A stretch of 64,000 nt of DNA from Brachionus plicatilis (taxonomy: Eukaryota > Rotifera > Eurotatoria > Ploima > Brachionidae): assembly GCA_010279815.1 (NCBI GenBank), contig QEOQ01000191.1, forward strand, positions 623,513 through 687,512, read 5' to 3'. Position numbers and translations under genes: made by a program. Under the pieces are notes generated by a model. It saw only the letters and a program-made list of their open reading frames with translations. It did no database searches and was not told where the DNA came from. Position 1 is the stretch's first letter. Every line of letters begins with the position of its first letter. Positions 33,402 through 44,230 of this stretch are shown in pieces.

Positions 33402-33488
33402 GTCGGTGATGAAGCTTCCAAGGCTCCTCATTCGCGGTTTCCACTAGAATCCTCACATGTTAGCATTCTCCTTGGAGGTCTGAGACCA
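33402..33488 (+). ncRNA. SNORD14: C/D-box snoRNA, U14-like, copy 1
   Basis: C box TGATGA at 33407-33412 and D box CTGA at 33480-33483, with short flanking complementarity (GTC/GAC). The interior CATTCGCGGTTTCCACTAGA is very close to the conserved U14 core CATTCGC(A/G)GTTTCCAC, which pairs with 18S rRNA and is needed for 18S processing. Length of about 85 nt fits. Confidence 0.8.
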
Positions 33489-33509
33489 TCAAAAAATTCT
33501 CTCTACCTT

Positions 33510-33602
33510 AATTGTCACTGATGAATACTCCTAGGCTCCTCATTCGCGGTTTCCACTAGAATCCTCACATGTTAGCCACTTCCTAGGACGTCTGAGGCAA
33601 TT
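33510..33602 (+). ncRNA. SNORD14: C/D-box snoRNA, U14-like, copy 2
   Basis: Tandem copy. C box TGATGA 33519-33524, D box CTGA 33592-33595, terminal stem AATTG/CAATT. The core from GGCTCCTCATTCGC to CACATGTTAG is unchanged from copy 1; differences fall near the boxes and in the region before the D box, with some paired changes (CCAAGG/CCTTGG versus CCTAGG/CCTAGG). Confidence 0.8.
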
Positions 33603-34321
33603 AATGACAAAAGAGTGATCAATTCATAAATCTTTTTTATTTGAATAGATATTAAAAATAAGTTTTTAATTTGTTATTCTTAACCTATTTTTTTTAAATT
33701 TGCACCCACAAATTAAAAAAATAAATGTGTTTGGTTGTGTCGAACTTGGTTTTTTAATAGATGGACTCTTGGAGATATTTAATTTAATTTGGAAACTAAA
33801 AATAAAATTATCTTCCAAACTGAAACTGCATTTGAAAATAGACTTCAAATAAATATGCTACTGGTTAAATAAAAATCGAGAGTTATTCAGAGATTTTAAA
33901 TATTTGTTTAAAGCATTTTTAAAATCTTTTTTTTCAATATTTGTTCTTTTTATTAAAAGAATAGATAATTAGATCGTAGATATCATGGGATTTAAATAGA
34001 AATATTTTTTGAGAGTCTTGAAATCCTCAATAGAACTACTTTTAAAAATTTATAAAAATCATTAACCATTCTCCAAATTTAATCTCTCTTAATGGTATAA
34101 TTAGAAATGCTAATTGCTATAATAAATTTTGCCTTCTCCATTGGAAAGCCTTTGATATCTACAAAAATAAATTAACAGAATAATAAATTGGTTTAGAGAT
34201 ATATGCGTTGAGAAATAATTAAATTTGGTAAATTTTAAAATTTACATAACATAACTTTAAAAATCTAAATAAATTTAATTTATAATTTTTCATAATTTTT
34301 TTTTTAATTTAAAATTTAAAA
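33603..34321. other. Intergenic, no gene seen
   Basis: AT-rich. A short minus-strand frame at 33666-33848 is not convincing. Confidence 0.4.
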
Positions 34322-35206
34322 ATGTTTCAAATAAAAAAAGGAAAAATTTCAAAAATAATTTTATCAACGCGAAGATTTCGTCTAGAACCGAAGCATTGTA
34401 ATCCAATATCCGATTTTTTAAAGGATTTATTAACAAGTTCATTAATAACTGTTTTGATATACTTCGTTTTATTTCTATTTATCTCCTTTTTTATTAATTT
34501 CAATTTATTTACCGATCCATCTCAAGAAATTCAAAATTTAAATCTATGCTTAAACGAAGAAAAGATCGAGTCCAGTGATCTGATAGAGCTTAGTAGCAAA
34601 ATAGTCCAAGCTCTCTCAGAACAAAATCAAAAATATTTTTTATGCTATCGATCTCTTATTTATATTTTGAAGGTAAATATGCGAACTTATGACAAAAATT
34701 TTCTGGATTTATGCATTTATGACTCTAATTCGACAGCTCATGATATCAAGTCTAATATTCACTATTCATTTGGCTATTCAAATTTAGCAATTGTGTGGTC
34801 AGACTTGGAAAAACATGACTCTGAATTTAGCCATGAATTCAACTCTTTTTACGGCTATTACAAACTTTCATACCGAACTGCAGAAGTTTATCTTTACATG
34901 TTCATTAAAGCTCCATCTACTCGACTTGAATTCGAATCGATGACACGTTCAGGGATATTATACACTCAATTTGACCATGTAATCAAAAAATTGTATTCGT
35001 CTTCCAAAGAAGTGAATTCAAGAAATAGAGTTAGTCTTTTAAACAAGATTCCAAGTTATATGGTTGATGAAATGGTATTTAAAGTAAATATAAGTAGCAG
35101 CTACATATATCTGCCAGTGGATCCCTTCAATTTGATTATGTATTTTTACCCAAATATTTGGCAACTACCAATATTAGATGATTCAATAAATAAATGTACA
35201 TTTTAA
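34322..35206 (+). CDS. Single-pass membrane protein, unidentified
   Basis: ATG at 34322, 294 residues, uninterrupted. Residues 1-35 are basic. Residues about 39-62 form one strong hydrophobic span (SLITVLIYFVLFLFISFFI). The remaining 230 residues contain few cysteines (CLNE, FLCYRS, LCIYD, KCTF) and would lie outside or in the lumen (type II topology). The frame is long for such AT-rich DNA and codon use is protein-like, so I think it is a real, probably single-exon gene. No domain recognised. The nearest neighbours, U14 snoRNAs upstream, do not inform function. Confidence 0.6.
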   Translation: MFQIKKGKISKIILSTRRFRLEPKHCNPISDFLKDLLTSSLITVLIYFVLFLFISFFINFNLFTDPSQEIQNLNLCLNEEKIESSDLIELSSKIVQALSEQNQKYFLCYRSLIYILKVNMRTYDKNFLDLCIYDSNSTAHDIKSNIHYSFGYSNLAIVWSDLEKHDSEFSHEFNSFYGYYKLSYRTAEVYLYMFIKAPSTRLEFESMTRSGILYTQFDHVIKKLYSSSKEVNSRNRVSLLNKIPSYMVDEMVFKVNISSSYIYLPVDPFNLIMYFYPNIWQLPILDDSINKCTF

Positions 35207-35980
35207 TTATTTTTTATTTAAATAATTTTTGATAAATAAATTTAAAAAAAACAAAAAGTTTAAAAAAAAATTTTCAAAATATAATCTGTAGTTTAAATTA
35301 TTTTTTAAAAGACCCTCAAACCTCAAATTTGAAAATAAAATAAATTCTTAGTTCAAATATTCAATTATAAAATTAGACATTGAGTGAATGTTTTCGGTAT
35401 AAATGGAATAAATGTAATTTTAATATAAAATTTGAAACGAAAATGAAGCATCGAACAGTTCCATTCCTTGAAAAAATTTAACCATGTTATAAATTCAGAA
35501 ATTTTTTTTGGATATTTCAACATTTTAACATACTAATTATCAAAATTAGATAAAATAATGAGACTTGAAGTAAATGTCGTTAAATTTATTAAATGAAAAT
35601 TTAAAAAAAATTGAATTTCAAGTGTTTTTCAAAGATTATAGAAATTAAAAAGAATCTTGTGACATTTTTAATTAAATCAATGATAAAATATAATTTAAAA
35701 AAATAGTTAAATTGAAATATTAAATTCAAATGAATTCTTGTCGTCATTCAAGCCAAAGTAAAGTCACTGATTTAAAAGATATATGCCAGAAAATGTTTTT
35801 TTCATGGTATATTAGATAATTCATATTAGAAAAGATGGCGAATAATAAGTAATTTGAAAAGTTTTTTAATTACTAAAAAAATCGAATTGATTTATTTTTT
35901 GATCGAATTTCTGAATAAACTGCAATAACAAGAGTATAAAAAAATCAATCAAATTCTAAAGTGGTTCTTACCTTAGATGG
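35207..35980. other. Intergenic, no gene seen
   Basis: AT-rich; nothing bounded. Confidence 0.4.
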
Positions 35981-36238
35981 CTAATCTGGTTTCATTTTTG
36001 CTGGTTTATTTAAATTAACTAATTCGTATTCAGCTTTCCTTTTTCTTAGACGTCCACGACCTCTTTTTCCTTTAGCCTCATTTTCAATGCTAATTTCTAG
36101 TTGGCATTCATTACATTTAAGATTCTGTGAACCAGTTTTTGAAATGTTTCGATGTAAATCGTTCCTGAGAAATGCTTCAAGTTCAGTATTATTGGTAAAT
36201 ACCTTAACTTTATCCCATTCTAACTTTTTTTTTGGCAT
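35981..36238 (-). CDS. Small basic protein or first exon, unidentified
   Basis: ATG at 36236-36238, 85 residues. It starts MPKKKLEWDKVKVFTNNTEL, has a CNEC pair, and carries a strongly basic patch KGKRGRGRLRKRKAE that resembles an AT-hook or nuclear signal. A stop (TAG) follows; shortly after it is a good donor (AAG|GTAAGA at about 35975-35968) that this frame cannot reach. The N-terminal pattern resembles the FLYWCH/MULE-type openings of some transposase or nuclear proteins, but this is weak. Confidence 0.4.
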   Translation of the reverse strand: MPKKKLEWDKVKVFTNNTELEAFLRNDLHRNISKTGSQNLKCNECQLEISIENEAKGKRGRGRLRKRKAEYELVNLNKPAKMKPD

Positions 36239-36670
36239 TTTTAATTTTTTAAAGTAGTTTTAGAAAAAATAGTAGCTTTACTGCAAATTTTTTTTACTAT
36301 AGTTGGAAATGTTATACTTAAAAAAAAATAAATTTATGCAACATTTTATTTTCTTATTCTATTAAGTTTTTCTTTGTTCTATAGTTTTTTTTTTTCGTCA
36401 AAAGCCATCGTCCGTATACGTACATTAAAACTTTATCATATTATCACTAACAACAGCTCAAATATAAAAATAATTAAACTAATATTAGTATAGAAATCTT
36501 TTTTTTATTAAAAAATTTAAAATTTTACTTATTCACAAAAAAATACCGCATATGAAATTATTTAAATGTTTATTTTGACAAAAAGCAAGCAAATGATAAT
36601 AGAAAATAAATATAATTCTATTTTTATCAAAAAAAGGAATTTTAATTAACTTAGAATAAAATAAAAAAGA
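36239..36670. other. Intergenic, no gene seen
   Basis: AT-rich; ends with the shared 5S tail sequence (TTAATTAACTTAGAATAAA, about 36640-36660). Confidence 0.4.
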
Positions 36671-36790
36671 AAGCCTAGAACACCCGGTATTCCCAGGCGG
36701 TCACCCATCCAAGTACTAACCGGGCTCGACGTTGCTTAACTTCGGTGATCGGACGAGAACCGGTGCATTCAACGTGATATGGTCCTAGAC
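36671..36790 (-). rRNA. 5S ribosomal RNA, copy 7
   Basis: Consensus sequence on the minus strand, head-to-head with the small-RNA unit at 36974. Confidence 0.96.
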
Positions 36791-36973
36791 ATTTTTTTAC
36801 TCTTTCTTGAACCTTTTTAAATTTTTCTATTCAAGAAATAAATTATCTTTAATTTTAGATTTAATGCCAAAATATAATAAAAAAATCAAATTTTAAAGTT
36901 AATACAAAATTTCTTAAAAGATTTTTGAATTCTTTTTTATAAATACAGCTAATAAATGTTTAATCATCACATT

Positions 36974-37115
36974 AAAGTTTTATTACTTATATAAAGAAGT
37001 ATGTACCTTTTACTTGCTACAAACATATCTAACTACTTCAATGAAGAATGCATCGATTAAACAATTGTCTTTTATCAAGATAATTGTTTCTAATCGAAGC
37101 AGAGAGGTAGTTTTT
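36974..37115 (+). ncRNA. SL RNA-type gene, copy D (divergent to 5S at 36671)
   Basis: PSE-like block 36895-36921 (less conserved, TTCTTAAAAGATT). Leader-like AAAGTTTTATTACTT then ATATAAAGAA, donor GTATGTACC at 36999. The cruciform has changes (GTTTCTAATCG, AGAGAGGTAG) that weaken the outer stem. Ends in TTTTT at 37115. Class 2. Confidence 0.5.
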
Positions 37116-37988
37116 AAACAAATTTTTAAATGAAATAAAACAATATCAAAATAAGTTAAAAAAAAGTATCATATACTTTTTAAAAGCATAAAAATATTTT
37201 AAAAATCGAATTTTAAAAAACTTTTTTTAACACAAATCTTTAAAATGAGATTTTTATTCCTATTTTAAAAAAAATATCCCTACTGGAATAAGATAGTGGA
37301 CTTAGAAATCTTCAGGATTCGTCCGTTTCATTTTGTAATTAATTTATATATATTTAAAATAACGTAAAACGGGGTAAAACCAATCATTTATTGATATGTC
37401 GAGATTTTTTTTAATTAAATTATCTTTAAATTATGAGAAGCTATTTTAATTTTAATTTTTCTAAAACAAGAGAAAATCTGCTACAAAAGTGTTAAATCAG
37501 GTTATTTTTTTAAGTAATGTTTGACAAAAAAATCGCCGAAGTTATGCAATTTTTTAAATTTTCAAAATAAATTGATTTTTTAATAATTAAACTTCTTACA
37601 AAACACCGAAAAAAAAATTTATAAATACTAATAATCAAAAATACACCAAAAAATATAATTGATTAAGATTGATTTAAAATTTAATGAGAAATTAAAAAAA
37701 ATCTTTTTTAGTAAAAGTAGGGGTAAAACCAATTAAAAGAAATATTAAACTAATTAATATAAAACAACGACACATATCTAAGACCATATTATGTCCTCCT
37801 TTTTTATGATTAAATGGATTTAAACATTCATTACGTATTGTAGAGATATTTTGAAAATTTTTCCACCCTCAGCTGATTTTAAACCCTCAGTTTTCTACTT
37901 GCATGACTAACACTTAAACCATTTGGCTATAATAAAAAATTAGAAAAAGAAATAAAATTAAGAAAAAGTCAAATGATTTAATAAAAGA
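37116..37988. other. Intergenic, no gene seen
   Basis: AT-rich; GGGGTAAAACCAAT occurs twice (about 37371 and 37721), possibly a small repeat. Confidence 0.4.
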
Positions 37989-38108
37989 AAGCCTAGAACA
38001 CCCGGTATTCCCAGGTGGTCACCCATCCAAGTACTAACCGGGCTCGACGTTGCTTAACTTCGGTGATCGGACGAGAACCGATGCATTCAACGTGATATGG
38101 TCCTAGAC
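37989..38108 (-). rRNA. 5S ribosomal RNA, copy 8
   Basis: Two substitutions from consensus (plus-strand CCAGGTGGTC and ACCGATGCAT). These may disturb stems, so it could be a drifting copy. Confidence 0.93.
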
Positions 38109-38273
38109 ATTTTTTATCACTTTTTTTGAGCATTTAAAAATTTTTTTTTTTTAAAAATTCGAAAAATAAAATATTCTTATTTTTAATCTATTTAAAAGTT
38201 AATGAAAAATGTCTTGAAAGATTTGTTAAATAAATTTTATAAATATCTTTTCAAAATTGTTTAAACTTCACTT

Positions 38274-38416
38274 AAAGTTTTATTACTTATATTAAGAAGT
38301 ATGTACCTTTTACTTTTAAAAACCAATCCAACTACTTCAATGAAGAATGCATCGATTAAACAATTGTCTTTTATTAAGATAATTGTTTCGAATCGAAGCA
38401 GAGAAGTAGATTTTTT
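38274..38416 (+). ncRNA. SL RNA-type gene, copy E (divergent to 5S at 37989)
   Basis: PSE-like block 38194-38222. Leader-like AAAGTTTTATTACTT then ATATTAAGAA, donor at 38299. Ends GAAGTAGATTTTTT, where the run AUUUUUU could also serve as an Sm site. Class 2. Confidence 0.55.
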
Positions 38417-39136
38417 AATTGAATTTAAATTAAAATATTATTTTTATCAAATATTTAATAGTTTTCTTTGATTTAAATATTATTTTACAAATTTTGTTAT
38501 GCTTGTAAATATTTTTACGAATATTTTTTTATTTTTTAAATTTACATATTCAAATAAATTTCAAATATTTCTCTTTTCTCTAATAAATTGACATAAAGCA
38601 AAAAATCGAAGGCATGCTCTTTTAATAAATGAGAACATATAAAAGGAAGGAAGCCTTTTTCAATTGTAAATTGAATTAATAAAAAAGACTTTTATTCCTT
38701 TTAATTTGTTTTTTGATTTTTTTGTTATGAAAATATGTCTACGATCAAAAAAGTTTTTATCGTATTGCCTCTCTATCGACAAAATCACTTAATTTATGAT
38801 TTTTTGAAAAAATCGTAACCAATTTGAAAATATCTCACTTAATTTAGAATAAAAAATACTTTTTTTTTACGTTTTTAAAAAAATAAAAGTAAAATTCGAA
38901 TGTAAAATTAAAAAATAAATAAAACTTTTAAAAAAGGTTTGATATTTTTTTTTTTTAATTTAATAACATCTAAAAAATATTTAATTAAAGTTTTTCCGAT
39001 CTATTTTAAAAATAATGAGTAGCACTTATTTTATCCGTATATTTTTAAAAAATTAATAATGAAAAGTCCTTTATAATAAAGAATGATATTCAGTTTAGTG
39101 AGAGGATTTTCATTTTATTTCATTTAAAATTTGTTT
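38417..39136. other. Intergenic, no gene seen
   Basis: The first 160 bp belong to the inverted repeat; the rest is featureless. Confidence 0.4.
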
Positions 39137-39280
39137 AAAAACTACTTCTCTGCTTCGATTCGATACCAATATCTTATTAGAAGATAATTGTTCAATCGAT
39201 GCATTCTTCATTGAAGTAGTTGAATATTTTTTTAAAAAAATTAAAAAATACATACTTCTTTTTTTAAGTATTAAAACTTT
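39137..39280 (-). ncRNA. SL RNA-type gene, copy F (orphan, no 5S nearby)
   Basis: All parts are present on the minus strand: PSE-like block 39331-39357, leader ending ACTTAAAAAAAGAA, donor GTATGTATT at 39255, cruciform, T run. The 5S that should lie near 39430 is absent. Several changes (GATACC, GTCTTCTAATAAGATATT type) suggest either a separate subclass or decay. Confidence 0.45.
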
Positions 39281-42019
39281 AAGTGAAGTTAAAACAATTT
39301 TGAAAAGATATTTATCAAAAGAATGGAAAAATCTTTCAAGATATTTTGTATTAACTTCTAAATTTTTTTTCTAATTTAGGATTAAATAAGACTTGTTTAT
39401 AAGTCAAAGTCACAAAAATTTAAGCCAAAGTTATGACTTCACTTAAAATTTTTATCAATGCCTGCTTCATCAAGACCAGTTAAAAGAATTTTTTTCTAAA
39501 TCTGGTTACATTAACAGACCACATAGGTCAAGATTAACAGCCAGGAATTTGGAAGTAACTACTTTATTGGTATAAAATATGGATTTATTAAGTCATTGAA
39601 TTAACTTGACTTAAGACTTGTGACTTAAAAACAATTCTAGATTAAATTATAAATAATTTATTTTTTGAATAGAACGAGGTTTAGACTAAACGTCACAGAA
39701 CGTTAAAGAACCTTTCTTTTTTTGATCCCTTTTATTTGAGATCAAAGTTAAAATTAATCTCAATTTTTTTTTTGTTCCAAAAAAGTCTGAAAGTCGATTT
39801 TTTGCCATCTAGTCAACAACGTCTAGTCAATTTAGATTTCAAGATTTTTTCAAAATTTTTTCGACTGCTTAATTTTTTTTCATTTATTGGTTTATTTACT
39901 AAGCTTTATAAAGTGCTTATAAATTGATAAGCGAAACCCATTTCGATGAGTACAATGATATGGGTTTAATTTTGTAATTAGAAAAAATTAAAAATGATAT
40001 AAGCTCATACTATTTAAATCTTTTTTACATTTAAATCCATGTCAAAAAAAATGCTTTATAATCTATTTTAGATTCCATTTTACGTTTCTGATGTAGTAAT
40101 ATGGGCTAAAAGTAATGGAAAAACATTGATTGAAATATTTACCGAGTTCAGTGCAGCTCGAAATATTAACAAAATTTTAATTTTTATTAAACGAATTATG
40201 CTTTATTCGTTTAATAAAATGTTTTTATAAAGATTTCTTACGTTCAAAAAATGTCAGTCTAAATAAATCAAAATTCAAGACGGTTATGAGAGAACTCTAC
40301 TCTGAATGTAAATCAAACAATTAAATAAAATAAATTTACTTAAATATACTAAAATTATGTACTTTCTTTATTTTTGTATTTTTTTTCTAATTTTTTCTAT
40401 TAAATTGGATACTGTTTTTTATTTTTACATCATCCATGAGTCACTTGAAATAAATTTTAAAAAAAAATTCAATTAGATAAAAATATTATTGTAATTAAAT
40501 ATTTTTATTTAAATTAAAAAATTTTGTAAAATAATTGTAAAAATACCATTTGCTTTTACTTGTAACTTTAAATTTTGATAATTTTATTCTTTTCTTAATA
40601 AATTTATAGTTTATAATTTTATTTTTTATCAGTTAAAATAATAAATATTTGAAATTATAAAAAACTTTCGAAATAAAAAGCCGAACATTAACCGGAAAAA
40701 TTTTTTGGAAATCTATTCAAAAATATGTTTCGAAAAAACGACGAAAAAATTGTCAATCTTCAACGTTTTTTTTTCGCTGGCTGTTTTCGTAAAATTTTTG
40801 ATTTTTTTTGTTTTTTTAGATGACTGTGTAATATGCTGAATAGTTATTAAACGGTTAAAATTCAAATTGTTATAAAATTCAAATTACGGATAAGGGTGTT
40901 CAAACTAATTTCTGATAATTGAAGGGAATTTTTAAAATATTTTAATGAAGTTCGGGATAAAAGGAGATTTTGTGATTGGCAAGTATTTAGAAAAAAAATT
41001 GAAAATACTTTTATAAATATATGTAATGCTTGAATGATTTCATATTTAAAAGGCCTGCTGATAATGTTACATCAATTCTTCAGTCCAATCTTAAATCATC
41101 AATTTTCTTATGAGTCATCACGGCATAGCAAATGCTATCAATTGGCCGAAAAGAATTCGGAATGTGTTTTTTTTTAGTAAATGGGCATTTCTTCCTTAGC
41201 TATGACGAGATTATAATTGATCTTAAAGTTCCTCATTGCATTTTTTCTTTATTTTCCTCGATTTTTGATTAAAATTGTTGAAAGTATCTTGGCAAATTCA
41301 TGAAAAAAAAAACAAGAATCAAAAAAATGTCAAATTAAAACTTACTTTTTTAGTGTCCTTGAGAATTGTGGAATGTTTTTTTTTGGAATAAAATTGCTTT
41401 GAACCGAAAAATTACTCTTAATATCACTTCCAAATTATCAATTATCAATAAGACAAAATTAACATGGATTCATTTTTATAAATTGTGTCTTGAATTATTT
41501 AAATGCCAAAAACAATTTTCATAAATTACTAGGAAATCATTCTAGGAATTACTCTCGGGTGGGAGAGTAATGTTGAGAGCAATTTTTATCAGGAGCAGAG
41601 CAAGTTATTTAAAATTTTATAAAATCCGATTAAAAAATTACGACTTCACGAAATTTAAGAATATTAAAAAAAAGAAGAATTATTATAGCAGGACGTCTGC
41701 TGTCGTCACTGCTTGAGGAACTTCGTTCCTCTATAGCATTAATTACTACAACAACTACTACTACTAAATTTTATTTTAATTGACGATTAAATATTTTTAT
41801 AATTTACTTTAAATCAAAAATAACGCATTAATATTTACTCCAAAATAATTAGATTAGGCATTGTGGCAAATTTTTTTTATAATGTAAAAAATTTTAGTGG
41901 AGCGTTCAAGCAGCAAGTTTTGGTTAGCTCGGAATTTAAACAATTGATATTAAGTAAAAAATATGAAGTGTTTTGGTGTAGAAATATTGTGTTTTAGAAT
42001 TTTGAGGATCTCAAAACCA
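39281..42019. other. Long intergenic stretch, no gene seen
   Basis: Holds AAGTC/GACTT-rich foldback sequence at about 39395-39640. A strong small hairpin GAGGAAC-TTC-GTTCCTC lies at about 41716-41732 with a CTACTA/ACAACA microsatellite after it (about 41746-41766). The hairpin follows AGCAGGACGTCTGCTGTCGTC, a GC-rich tail-like word that may be the 3' end of a repeat. Confidence 0.4.
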
Positions 42020-43123
42020 TTAAATTGCTTGGTAATGTATGAATAATATGATGAAAAAAGCCACACATAAAAGAATCCAAATATATAGAAAGTTGCCATC
42101 ATTTAAACAGTAGATAATGCTTTTTCTAATTGTTACTATTTGAGATAATTCAAAAGAAATTAATGTGTTCATTTTGTTACTGCTTGTTATGGTGTAATTT
42201 ATACCAGCTGAAATGGTCGTATTATTGCTGGTCATATTTGTGATGTTATCATTGCTTATTTCAGGAAAAAACTTATCTAAGCACTCCTCTTTTCCCAGTT
42301 CATTTTCAAATGTTATTAAGGAATTGTCAATAAATATTTTATTTACCGAATAAAACTCTTTAAAACACTTCAAAGTATCCAAGTCAGTGTAATTTTTCAT
42401 GATCAGATTACCAATTACGGTAAAATTTTTATCTACATCATAACTTTTGATACTGTTATTGAATATTGTATTGTTTCTTTGAAATTCAATACTTAAATAG
42501 GGAACAGAGGCTAGATTTCCAAATACATTTGGAAAATTTTCCAAATAATTATATGCTAGATTTATTTTAAATTTTTTATGGCTTTTTGAGTTTCCAAAGT
42601 AAATGATCCTAAATGTTGTTAATTTATTATGATTGAAATTTAAATCAGAAATTGAATTTGAATCGAATTTTATTATTTCAATTGTTTTAATTTGGTTATA
42701 GTTTAGGACGACCATGGATAAATTTTTGAATTTATAGAAAAAATCAGTTTTAATGAAATCTATTTGATTGCAATAAAAAATCAATTTTTCGACTGAGTCT
42801 GGCAATAGGTAGTCTTTTTCGAGTTTTGATAAATTGCTCCACACAATTCCATAAAATTTTAAACTCTGAATTTTGTTTGCTTGTACCAACTCAGTCAAAT
42901 CAGATGATTCTATTCTAATAGATTTTTTGGTCGAAAAAAAATTAACATCGTGGATTTTTCCTTTTTCAAACTTAAATTCTTTCAAAATAATTACAGGGTT
43001 CATTTTATTATTTAAACAATTAATCATCTCTGTTTTGGTAAAGTAACTTTGATTTCCCAAAAAACGATCCTTATTTGAAGATGTACTTATGGAAAAGATA
43101 CATTTTGCATCCAAACCAATCAC
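42020..43123 (-). CDS. Leucine-rich-type membrane protein, 3' exon, unidentified
   Basis: A frame of 367 codons with no credible ATG at its front (the first codon counted here is GTG). It is probably a large last exon; AG acceptors exist near 43141 and 43151. The middle has degenerate leucine-rich spacing (VEKLIFYCNQID, LSMVVLNYNQIK, ISDLNFNHNKLTTF, INLAYNYLENFP), so an extracellular LRR solenoid is likely. It has many N-glycosylation sites (NITNMTSNNTT) and a C-terminal membrane span (YIWILLCVAFFIILFI) with almost no tail. Probably a type I surface protein. Cysteines are few. Confidence 0.6.
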   Translation of the reverse strand: MIGLDAKCIFSISTSSNKDRFLGNQSYFTKTEMINCLNNKMNPVIILKEFKFEKGKIHDVNFFSTKKSIRIESSDLTELVQANKIQSLKFYGIVWSNLSKLEKDYLLPDSVEKLIFYCNQIDFIKTDFFYKFKNLSMVVLNYNQIKTIEIIKFDSNSISDLNFNHNKLTTFRIIYFGNSKSHKKFKINLAYNYLENFPNVFGNLASVPYLSIEFQRNNTIFNNSIKSYDVDKNFTVIGNLIMKNYTDLDTLKCFKEFYSVNKIFIDNSLITFENELGKEECLDKFFPEISNDNITNMTSNNTTISAGINYTITSSNKMNTLISFELSQIVTIRKSIIYCLNDGNFLYIWILLCVAFFIILFIHYQAI

Positions 43124-43900
43124 GAAATAATCAAAAAACCAAGCTGTTGTTAATCTTAAAACTTAAAATAGGAAAAATCAAATAATTTAAATTTTTTAAT
43201 TAATTTAGATTTGAAAATTTTCAGTCAAGTTAAAGAATTCCTTAGGAATAATAGTAATGCAGTCGACTCGCGTTAAATAGAATGATCTTGTTCAAAAACT
43301 CTCTTGTAGTTCCTATCATATGAAAGAGTTATACAATTAGAATTAAACAAAAAAGATGGTTAAATCCATTAGAAATGATCAGCTAGAAAACAATCTCTGA
43401 TTTCTCGATTTAAAAACTTATGAAATAATTTTTGTAAGAGCGATTAGGTAAGGTTTTATTTTAAAAAAAAAAATAACTCGAAATGAAGAACACTTACATC
43501 GATTTTATATGATCGAATATATTTTATAGGTTTAAAAAACAAGTCGTTCTTTTAATGCAACTCAACTGTATTTTTATTAACATTTTTCTGAAAATTCACA
43601 ACAAAACAAAAAAATAAATAATTTAAAAACCACTTACTTAAATTGTAAAAATTAACCATTTAGAAATATAAAATTTTAAAAGATTTAGAAACAATTTTAA
43701 TTATGTTTAATCAAAGATTTTTTATTTCCATTACCAAGACTCTTAATAAAATTAAAAATTTTTTCATTTTCATATTATCAGTTTTTAATTTTTGAAGTTA
43801 AAAACTGATTTAAATTTCTCTGCACGATTGTTACGATTTGAAAATGCCCAAACAATTTTTGTAAGAAATTTACAAGAATAAGTAATAAATTCAAAATTTT
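43124..43900. other. Upstream of LRR-type protein, no exon recognised
   Basis: AT-rich. A signal-peptide exon for the LRR-type protein should lie here or further upstream but I cannot fix it. Confidence 0.35.
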
Positions 43901-44230
43901 TTAACACTCGAATGCCTTCGCGTTGTACACACCGCTAACTTGTATGCCATTGTCGTCACAAACAGCCAGCGAAAATGTCAAATTAAGCACGTGACTATTG
44001 ATAAGCGCTTTTAACGGCGACACATCGGTTGCCATGGCAACCAGTGCCAGCAAAAAGCCGGCGCCTCCCAAACTCTGCACACTCTTGCTCATTGGCATCG
44101 GCTGAAACAACCGCACGCCCACATAGCCGGTCACTACGCCGCCCACCGTCCTGGACGCGCCCTGCAGCTTCACGGCCGTGTTCGACAGCACTCGCAACGG
44201 CGTCAAACTCTCATTGCTCGGTATGTTCAA
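43901..44230 (-). CDS. Exon fragment with a BEACH-family-like stretch
   Basis: GC-richer than everything around it. The minus frame (no ATG; partial) reads LRVLSNTAVKLQGASRTVGG, then GVRLFQPMPMSKSVQSLGG and FLLALVAMATDV, ending AKAFEC and a stop. The sequence VGG...PMPMSK..QS.GG...LLALVAMATDV recalls the N-terminal helical region of neurobeachin/LRBA-type BEACH proteins; this is from memory and not verified. It ends abruptly in AT-rich DNA, so it is probably a fragment of a much larger gene. Confidence 0.35.
   Translation of the reverse strand: MNIPSNESLTPLRVLSNTAVKLQGASRTVGGVVTGYVGVRLFQPMPMSKSVQSLGGAGFLLALVAMATDVSPLKALINSHVLNLTFSLAVCDDNGIQVSGVYNAKAFEC

Larger units (their letters stand above)
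37989..38577. repeat. Arm of inverted repeat with 45287-45875
   Basis: About 590 bp including a 5S gene, a class 2 small-RNA unit and about 160 bp beyond it, repeated in inverse orientation 7 kb away. Confidence 0.8.

Noticed and set aside
33666..33848. Minus-strand 60-codon frame next to the snoRNAs
   Set aside because: Low complexity, no acceptor or start support, no family.
44029..44230. Plus-strand arginine/serine-rich frame opposite the BEACH-like stretch
   Set aside because: Its composition (RPHSRSLRRPPSW) is what the reverse of a coding strand gives; the minus reading is more protein-like.
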